Positions 13,589 to 18,044 of a stretch of DNA of 18,044 bases are shown here, in pieces. The stretch is from positions 1-18,044 of the forward strand of contig CALEZT010000044.1 in assembly GCA_937927975.1 (NCBI GenBank), written 5' to 3'. The first letter of the stretch is position 1, and every line of letters starts with the position of its first letter. This DNA is from an uncultured Phycisphaerales bacterium. Its GTDB lineage: Bacteria; Planctomycetota; Phycisphaerae; Sedimentisphaerales; Anaerobacaceae. The translations under genes and the position numbers were made by a program. The notes below the pieces were generated by a model. It was not told the origin of the DNA. It did no database searches and was given only the letters and a program-made list of their open reading frames with translations.

Positions 13589-13619
13589 ATAGTATGGCCG
13601 GGCGGCCGAGAAAATGCAA
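13589..13619 (-). promoter_or_regulatory. Possible promoter of tRNA-Val
   Basis: On the minus strand TTGCAT (13614-13619) and TACTAT (13589-13594) are separated by 19 bases; each matches four of six consensus bases. The start would lie about 11 bases before the tRNA 5' end. The spacer is longer than ideal. Confidence 0.4.
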
Positions 13620-13726
13620 GCAATTATTTGGGGATTGATTGCTGAAAAATTCGGCATGGGGAAGGAAAGACCTTCGCCCCCCTGCCGCAGGCGTTCTGAG
13701 ACGATCGGCCGGCCTCCAAACGACCA

Positions 13727-14239
13727 CTACTGGCTCAGGTTCCGGCGGATCACGGCGGCCGCGGAGAGCGTTCGACGCGAATCTCCGCTGCGAACGGTCA
13801 GCGAGATCTGCACGCTCTTGCAATCGAGCCCGTCGCTCGTGAGTGTTCGGGTGAACCGGGCGTTCTCCACGTTGCTGCACAGGGCGTACCGCTGGTTGGT
13901 GGCGTTCTTGACCAGATACAGCTTCTGTTCCTCATTGTCGAAGTCGAACGTGATGTCCTCGTCATCGGCGGTGAGAAAGCTGCATTCATTCGGGTCGGCC
14001 GTCGGATCGACGCTGTGCCCGGTGCGGAGCTGGGCGGTCATCCTCGCCAACGCCTGGCGGACATTGTTCATCGTCCAGAAGATCTCTTCGTTCTCGCCGT
14101 AGCTGACGACGGAGGCTTTGAACGCGGCGGCGACCGCCGTCATCAGAATGGCGGTGATGGCCAGCGAGATCAGGCACTCGATCAGAGTGAAAGCCCGGAT
14201 GGATTGTCGATGTTTGGTTGTTGATGTTTGATTTTTCAT
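13727..14239 (-). CDS. GspJ/PilW-like pseudopilin
   Basis: A 170-residue minor pseudopilin. After a 15-residue basic leader the class III signal reads RA|FTLIECLISLAITAILM: F+1, E+5 and a long hydrophobic helix, with Ala instead of the usual Gly at -1. The remainder (MNNVRQALARMTAQLRTG, then ARFTRTLTSDGLDCKSVQIS and ISLTVRSGDS) fits the GspJ/PilW fold, which contributes to the fibre tip of type II secretion or type IV pili. The leader MKNQTSTTKHRQS is encoded by the tail of an AT-rich spacer repeat shared with the gene before it. It is the last protein gene of the operon, with tRNA-Val behind it. Confidence 0.82.
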   Translation of the reverse strand: MKNQTSTTKHRQSIRAFTLIECLISLAITAILMTAVAAAFKASVVSYGENEEIFWTMNNVRQALARMTAQLRTGHSVDPTADPNECSFLTADDEDITFDFDNEEQKLYLVKNATNQRYALCSNVENARFTRTLTSDGLDCKSVQISLTVRSGDSRRTLSAAAVIRRNLSQ

Positions 14240-14310
14240 TTTTGATCTTCGGTTGAGAAAGCCGCCTTCGGACGTCCCACTTCAAACATCAAACTTCCCA
14301 CTTCACACTT
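14237..14310. repeat. Spacer repeat before the GspJ-like gene, copy B
   Basis: Read on the minus strand this gap runs GTGTGAAGT, GTTTGATGTTTGAAGTGGGA and then a short GC-rich stretch to GAAGATCAAAAATG. The same words in the same order fill 14829-14896. Copy B carries an extra GGGAAGT near its start. Confidence 0.65.
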
Positions 14311-14315
14311 TCCGC

Positions 14316-14831
14316 TCAGTACCTGGCCCGAATCCAGCTTGTGGTGCAGATCAGCCGTCCGCTCTTGAACACCCGGACCGTCACCCGCACGAACTGGCTG
14401 CTGTGATTGGCGACGACCTGATCGAGATTCGCCAGACTGACGTTCTGGACCGTCACCTGCTGACTGAAGCCGGCCAGTTCCGGCAGAGTCGTCCGGTTAG
14501 CCGCGATCGGAGGCGAAAAGACAGCCCCGTGGAAGTCGTCCAGATCGTCGTAGCTGGTCACGCTGGTCTCCAGGGATTCGGCCCCGAACGTCGCGGTGCC
14601 GGTCGTGGGGTCCACCACCGCCAGCATGGCCGTCAGTTCGCGGATCTGCTCGGCCAGAAACTCCGCGGTGGACTGATCGGCCCCCGCGCCGTTGGCCATG
14701 CTCAGTGTGCCGTTGGCGGCCATCAGGGCCGCGATCGAGAAGCCCACCAGGATCGTCGCGATCAACGCCTCGATCAGGGTGAAACCCCCGACCGATTTCT
14801 GCTGTTTGATTTTTGATGTTTGATCTTTCAT
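14316..14831 (-). CDS. GspI/PilV-like pseudopilin
   Basis: A 171-residue pseudopilin starting at ATG 14831. Its prepilin signal GG|FTLIEALIATILVGFSI has Gly at -1, F+1 and E+5. The short helix end with LMAANGTLSMANGAGADQ and the C-terminal SSQFVRVTVRVFKSGRLICT fit GspI/PilV minor pseudopilins. It stands between the GspF-like gene and the GspJ-like gene, the expected order. A longer frame opening further upstream is rejected because its extra residues come from the spacer repeat. The ribosome site is weak (GAAGAG). Confidence 0.82.
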   Translation of the reverse strand: MKDQTSKIKQQKSVGGFTLIEALIATILVGFSIAALMAANGTLSMANGAGADQSTAEFLAEQIRELTAMLAVVDPTTGTATFGAESLETSVTSYDDLDDFHGAVFSPPIAANRTTLPELAGFSQQVTVQNVSLANLDQVVANHSSQFVRVTVRVFKSGRLICTTSWIRARY

Positions 14832-14896
14832 TTTGACTCTTCGGGTGAAAAACACTGTCTTCAGAGATCCCACTTCAAACATCAAACTTCACACTT
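14829..14896. repeat. Spacer repeat before the GspI-like gene, copy A
   Basis: The minus strand reads GTGTGAAGTTTGATGTTTGA, AGTGGGATCT, a variable stretch, then GAAGAGTCAAAATG. It is homologous to copy B at 14237-14310, and the similarity continues into the first codons of both genes (AA[AG]ATCAAACATCAA). Confidence 0.65.
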
Positions 14897-14901
14897 GCCT
14901 C

Positions 14902-16092
14902 TCACTTGCCCGAGACCAGGCTGGACATCTTGAAGATCGGCAGAATGATGCTCATGGCGATGAAGCCGACGAGGCATCCCATGCAGACGATCATGATCGG
15001 CTCGATCATCGAGGTCACCGCCTTGATGGTGGCCTTGAGCTCGCGACCGTAGAAGTTGGAGATGTCCCGCAAGACCTCCGCCATGTTGCCGGAGTCCTCG
15101 CCGCTGTGGATCATCTGCACGACGCTGCTGGGCATCAGCTTGCACTGGGCCAGGGCCGAAGCCACCTTCTTGCCCTGCCGAACCTCTTCATAGACGTACA
15201 GCCACATGTTCTTGTACAGGATGTTGCCGGAGATGTGGGCCGTGATCGACAGCGTATTGAGGATCGGCACGCCCGCGCGGGTCAGCACGCCCATCGTGTG
15301 CAGGCCTCGCGTGATGTAGAGGCTGCGGCACAGGGTGCGGATCAGCGGGAGCACCAGCTTGGTCTTGTCCCACCAGAGACTTCCCGTCGTCGTGTGAATG
15401 AACGCATAGAAGCCCCAGAAGACCCCGCCGATGCCCGGCAGAAGCAGATACCACCAGTTCCTCAGAAACGCGCTGGTGGCCATCAATATGATGGTCGGCA
15501 TCGGCAACAGGTGCTCTTTGCCGCGGAAGATCGCGGTGAACCGGGGCAGCACGAAGCACAGCAGAAACACCGTGACGCTGACGGCCATCACGGCGATGAT
15601 CACCGGATAGACCATCGCGCTTTTGACCTGGGACCGCGTCTCCGCCTCCTCGTCGAGATACTCGGCCAGCTTCTGCAGCATGTCGCTCAACGAACCGGAG
15701 GCCTCGGCCGCAGCGACCATGTTGATGTAGAGGTTGGAGAAGATATCCGGATGCTCGGCCAGAGCCTGGGAGAAGCTGTTGCCCTCCACGATGCGGGTCT
15801 TCAGGTCTTGGATGACCGCCTTGAATTTCTGGTTCTCCTGCTGGCCCCCGATGCCTTCCAGGGCGTCCTGGATGCTGATGCCGGCGCGGATCATCACGGC
15901 CAACTGGCTGGTGAAATGGAGAATGTCCTTGCGGCTGGGTCCGAATTCGACCCGGAAGCCCTTGAGCTTGTCCGAGAAAGAGCCGTTGGCGCCGCTTTCA
16001 GCGGAACTGCGGGCGTTCTCGTTGGAGCTGCGGCCTTGCCAGTTTTCCGAAGCAGCGGTCTCTTCGTGTCGTGTGAGCGTCTGTGTTGCCAT
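14902..16092 (-). CDS. gspF: GspF/PilC-family inner-membrane platform protein
   Basis: A 396-residue protein with the start at ATG 16092 (GGAG 8 bases upstream). It has a polar N-terminal region of about 50 residues, then two GspF domains. The first runs through FTSQLAVMIRAGISIQDALE, SGSLSDMLQKLAEYLDEEAE and VKSAMVYPVIIAVMAVSVTV. The second has GLHTMGVLTRAGVPILNTLS, IHSGEDSGNMAEVLRDISNF and a last membrane helix (EPIMIVCMGCLVGFIAMSII). GspF/PilC sits in the inner membrane and couples the ATPases to the pseudopilin fibre. It follows PilT by 175 bases that contain two hairpins and is followed by the two pseudopilins. Confidence 0.92.
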   Translation of the reverse strand: MATQTLTRHEETAASENWQGRSSNENARSSAESGANGSFSDKLKGFRVEFGPSRKDILHFTSQLAVMIRAGISIQDALEGIGGQQENQKFKAVIQDLKTRIVEGNSFSQALAEHPDIFSNLYINMVAAAEASGSLSDMLQKLAEYLDEEAETRSQVKSAMVYPVIIAVMAVSVTVFLLCFVLPRFTAIFRGKEHLLPMPTIILMATSAFLRNWWYLLLPGIGGVFWGFYAFIHTTTGSLWWDKTKLVLPLIRTLCRSLYITRGLHTMGVLTRAGVPILNTLSITAHISGNILYKNMWLYVYEEVRQGKKVASALAQCKLMPSSVVQMIHSGEDSGNMAEVLRDISNFYGRELKATIKAVTSMIEPIMIVCMGCLVGFIAMSIILPIFKMSSLVSGK

Positions 16093-16114
16093 GCGTGTTC
16101 TCCGTGTGCGCGGT

Positions 16115-16138
16115 CCGTCCGGACGCAAAGCCGGACGG
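16115..16138. repeat. Hairpin in the pilT-gspF gap
   Basis: CCGTCCGG (16115-16122) and CCGGACGG (16131-16138) form a perfect 8-bp stem around an 8-base loop. It lies just upstream of the GspF-like ribosome site. Confidence 0.5.
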
Positions 16139-16204
16139 GACCGCCGTCACGCGATTCTTCGTGCGGTGCGGTTCCCCGATAGATCCAATCGCTTGAGACA
16201 GGCA

Positions 16205-16222
16205 GCCGGGAACGGTCCCGGC
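16205..16222. repeat. Second hairpin in the pilT-gspF gap
   Basis: GCCGGGA (16205-16211) and TCCCGGC (16216-16222) form a perfect 7-bp stem with loop ACGG, about 45 bases after the pilT stop. No T-run is present, so it is more likely an RNA processing or stability structure than a terminator. Confidence 0.45.
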
Positions 16223-16267
16223 CACACCCCATGACCCGCGCCCCAAGCCAGGCGCAGGGCACGATCG

Positions 16268-17374
16268 CTATCGCGTGGCGGCGGCCACCGCTTTCGAGGC
16301 GTCGGCCAGCTTGCCGGCCGCGACCAGCGTCTTTTCCATTTTGCCCGGGTTGCTCGACCGAACGATCGCCTCGTCCCGATCGATGAACCCTTTAAAGTAC
16401 ATCTCGGCGATGCTGTTGTCCATGCTCTGCATGCCCAGCCGCCGGGAGGTCTCGATGATGTTCGGAATTTCGTAGATCCGGTTCTCGCGGATGCAGTTGC
16501 GCGTCGCGGAGGTGCACAGCAGGATCTCCGTGCAGGGCACCATGCCCGGCTGGTCGATCCGTTTGAACAGAGTCTGCGAGATGACCGCCTGCAGCGTGTT
16601 GGCCAGCATCGTTCGGATCTGGTTCTGCTGGCCCGACGGGTAGATGTCGACGATACGCTCGATGCTCTGCGACGCGTTGATCGTGTGCAGCGTGCTGAAC
16701 ACCAGGTGACCGGTCTCAGCGGCCGTGATCGTGAAGCTGGTCGTCTCCAAGTCTCGCATTTCGCCGACCATGATGATGTCCGGGTCCTGACGCAACGCGT
16801 GACGCAATCCCGAGGCGAAGTTCGGGCAATCGGAGCCGATTTCTCGCTGCTCGATCATGCACTTTTCGTTCTCGAGGTGGTACTCGACCGGGTCCTCCAG
16901 CGTGATGATGCGTTTGCTGTACCGCGAGTTGATCAGTCCGATCATCGCGGCCAGCGAGGTGCTCTTGCCGGAACCGGTGTGTCCGGTGACCAGGACCAAG
17001 CCGCGGGGCAGGTCCGTCAGCTCTTTCGCGATCGGCGGAAGGTGCAGATCGTCGATCGTGTGCACCTGGTTGGGGATGACGCGGAACGACACCGCCACGG
17101 TGTCCCGCTGATAATGCGCGTTGACGCGGAAGCGGTGGCCTCCGGCGATGGCCGTGGAGAAGTCGAGATCCCGGTTCTCGTCGTACCGTTTCATCTTCTC
17201 GGGCCCGACCATCGACAGCACCATCGCCCGGGCTTCCTGATTCGTGATCGGCGGGCAGTCCATGTCGATCAGCTCAGTGTCTTTTCGCAGCACCGGCGGC
17301 ATGCCCACGTTGATGTGCACGTCGCTGGCCTTGTTCTCGATGGCCGCTTCCAGGATGGTCTTGATTTCGATCAT
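16268..17374 (-). CDS. pilT: Type IV pilus retraction ATPase PilT
   Basis: A 368-residue hexameric ATPase that disassembles pili or pseudopili. Motifs are complete: Walker A GHTGSGKST (131-139), Asp box ITLEDPVEY (157-165), Walker B DPDIIMVGEMRD (197-208) and His box AAETGHLVFSTLHT. The C-terminal TRNCIRENRIYEIPNII corresponds to the A-I-R-N-L-I-R-E motif that separates PilT from assembly ATPases. The start at 17374 has GGGA 8 bases upstream, at the edge of an AT-rich repeat. It is preceded by a GspE/PilB gene and followed by the GspF-like gene, so one operon holds both an extension and a retraction motor. Confidence 0.95.
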   Translation of the reverse strand: MIEIKTILEAAIENKASDVHINVGMPPVLRKDTELIDMDCPPITNQEARAMVLSMVGPEKMKRYDENRDLDFSTAIAGGHRFRVNAHYQRDTVAVSFRVIPNQVHTIDDLHLPPIAKELTDLPRGLVLVTGHTGSGKSTSLAAMIGLINSRYSKRIITLEDPVEYHLENEKCMIEQREIGSDCPNFASGLRHALRQDPDIIMVGEMRDLETTSFTITAAETGHLVFSTLHTINASQSIERIVDIYPSGQQNQIRTMLANTLQAVISQTLFKRIDQPGMVPCTEILLCTSATRNCIRENRIYEIPNIIETSRRLGMQSMDNSIAEMYFKGFIDRDEAIVRSSNPGKMEKTLVAAGKLADASKAVAAATR

Positions 17375-17477
17375 ATGAGCATTCCCTATTTGCTATTCAC
17401 GATTCACTCCTCGTCGTCTGCCGCAGCCTTGGCCGGGATCGCGGCAATTCGTCGGTCGCAAATCGCAAATCCTCAAC
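17375..17477. repeat. AT-rich intergenic repeat element, copy 2
   Basis: The gap between the GspE-like gene and pilT holds TTTGCTATTCACGATTCACT on the left, then CGTCGTCTGCCG, a GC-rich centre and GGTCGCAAATCGCAAATC on the right. These words match those of 5926-6035 in the same order and orientation. The repeat directly abuts the pilT start region. Confidence 0.6.
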
Positions 17478-18044
17478 TCAGTGGATGTTCTCGACGAACT
17501 CCTCGTTCTCGTTCTGCCCGTACACTTCGGTGACGCGGAGGACCTCCTCGATCGTGGTGATCCCCTTCTTGACCTTCTGCATGCCGTCGTCGAAAAGGGT
17601 GTCGCGTCCGCTCTCGTGGAACGCGCGACGCATGCTGGTCACCGATGCGTCCCGGTTGATCATGTCGCGGAACTTGTCATCCAGGATCAGCAGCTCGAAG
17701 ATACCCGCTCGCCCGACATAGCCGGACCCGCGGCAGGCGTCGCAGCCTTTGCCATGGACCAGTTCGTTCGGGTTCATGCCCACGCGCTCGATGTACTTCT
17801 TGAGCCGATCGGGGCCCTTGTACGTCTCCTTGCACTTGGGGCAGATCCGCCGGACCAGACGCTGGGCCAGCGCCGCGTTCATCGAGGCCGCCAGCAGGTA
17901 CGGCTCGATCCCGATGTTGACCAGTCGGGTGACGCTGCTGGCCGCGTCGTTCGTGTGCAGGGTCGAGAGCACCAGGTGGCCTGTCAAGGCCGCCTGCACC
18001 GCGATGCGGGCGGTCTCGTTGTCGCGGATTTCGCCGACCATGAT
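17478..18044 (-). CDS. gspE: GspE/PilB-family assembly ATPase, C-terminal part
   Basis: The visible 188 residues begin at the Walker B region ([20 protein letters not shown]) and include the His box [14 protein letters not shown]. They also carry the tetracysteine zinc-binding module CPKC and [19 protein letters not shown], and the usual C-terminus ([17 protein letters not shown]). The zinc module marks the GspE/PilB assembly class, not PilT. The N-terminal domain and Walker A lie beyond the right edge. It drives pseudopilus or pilus growth with the GspF-like protein encoded downstream. An AT-rich repeat separates it from pilT. Confidence 0.93.
   Translation of the reverse strand: MMVGEIRDNETARIAVQAALTGHLVLSTLHTNDAASSVTRLVNIGIEPYLLAASMNAALAQRLVRRICPKCKETYKGPDRLKKYIERVGMNPNELVHGKGCDACRGSGYVGRAGIFELLILDDKFRDMINRDASVTSMRRAFHESGRDTLFDDGMQKVKKGITTIEEVLRVTEVYGQNENEEFVENIH

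Noticed and set aside
13650..13685. Possible terminator after the GspJ-like gene
   Set aside because: A GGGGAAGG / CCTTCGCCCC pairing exists but is interrupted and has no T-run; transcription may continue into the tRNA.
14833..16182. Plus-strand open frame of 449 codons opposite the GspF-like gene
   Set aside because: It is His/Asp/Gln-rich antisense shadow translation. The minus strand has the GspF domains, a ribosome site and operon context.
16685..17533. Plus-strand open frame opposite pilT
   Set aside because: Antisense shadow; PilT motifs on the minus strand are complete.

Overview
The window looks like a piece of a Planctomycetota genome, most like the Phycisphaerae/Sedimentisphaerales side of the phylum. 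This is an inference from gene content: an integrase of a type I associate with planctomycetes, a DUF434 protein, an ECF sigma factor paired with a large membrane-anchored partner, pseudopilin genes with AT-rich spacer repeats, GC-rich coding DNA, and many degraded gene ends. No rRNA or single decisive marker is present.

Layout. 1-300 holds the start of a small antitoxin-like gene (minus) with its promoter, and the tail of an XRE antitoxin. 466-2600 is a minus-strand pair: a single-TM protein carrying one frameshift, then an exported WG-repeat protein. 2600-3010 has no convincing gene. 3010-3703 is a scar: a 5' fragment of a RecA/RAD55-like ATPase (plus) and a 5' fragment of a PIN toxin (minus) meet at a 77-bp inverted-repeat element. 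3801-4895 is a PadR regulator with an operator-like palindrome in its promoter, overlapping a permease-prefix membrane protein. A remnant of a CPBP-type protein follows, then an RNase Z-like metallo-beta-lactamase (minus) and a divergent DUF434 gene (plus), separated by an AT-rich repeat element. The DUF434 gene carries an in-frame palindromic insertion.

7016-9728 is a minus-strand cluster: HAD phosphatase, beta carbonic anhydrase (ATGA overlap), a membrane-anchored ClpP-like protein and an unknown protein. Divergent from it is an ECF sigma factor overlapping a membrane-anchored probable anti-sigma protein. 11812-12570 is an unrecognised minus-strand gene. An N-terminally truncated tyrosine integrase follows, whose last codons are antisense to a tRNA-Val(GAC) gene; this is the usual arrangement of an integrated element at a tRNA attachment site.

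13727-18044 is a minus-strand type IV pilus / type II secretion operon. In transcription order it has a GspE/PilB ATPase (cut by the window edge), PilT retraction ATPase, GspF/PilC inner-membrane protein, a GspI/PilV-like and a GspJ/PilW-like pseudopilin, and then the tRNA-Val. The ATPases power, the F protein anchors and the pseudopilins build a fibre.

I did not find a convincing new multi-gene system. The most interesting signals are the small structured repeats: the in-frame palindrome in the DUF434 gene, the palindrome joining two broken genes, and AT-rich spacer elements that recur in two places and in one case run into coding sequence.
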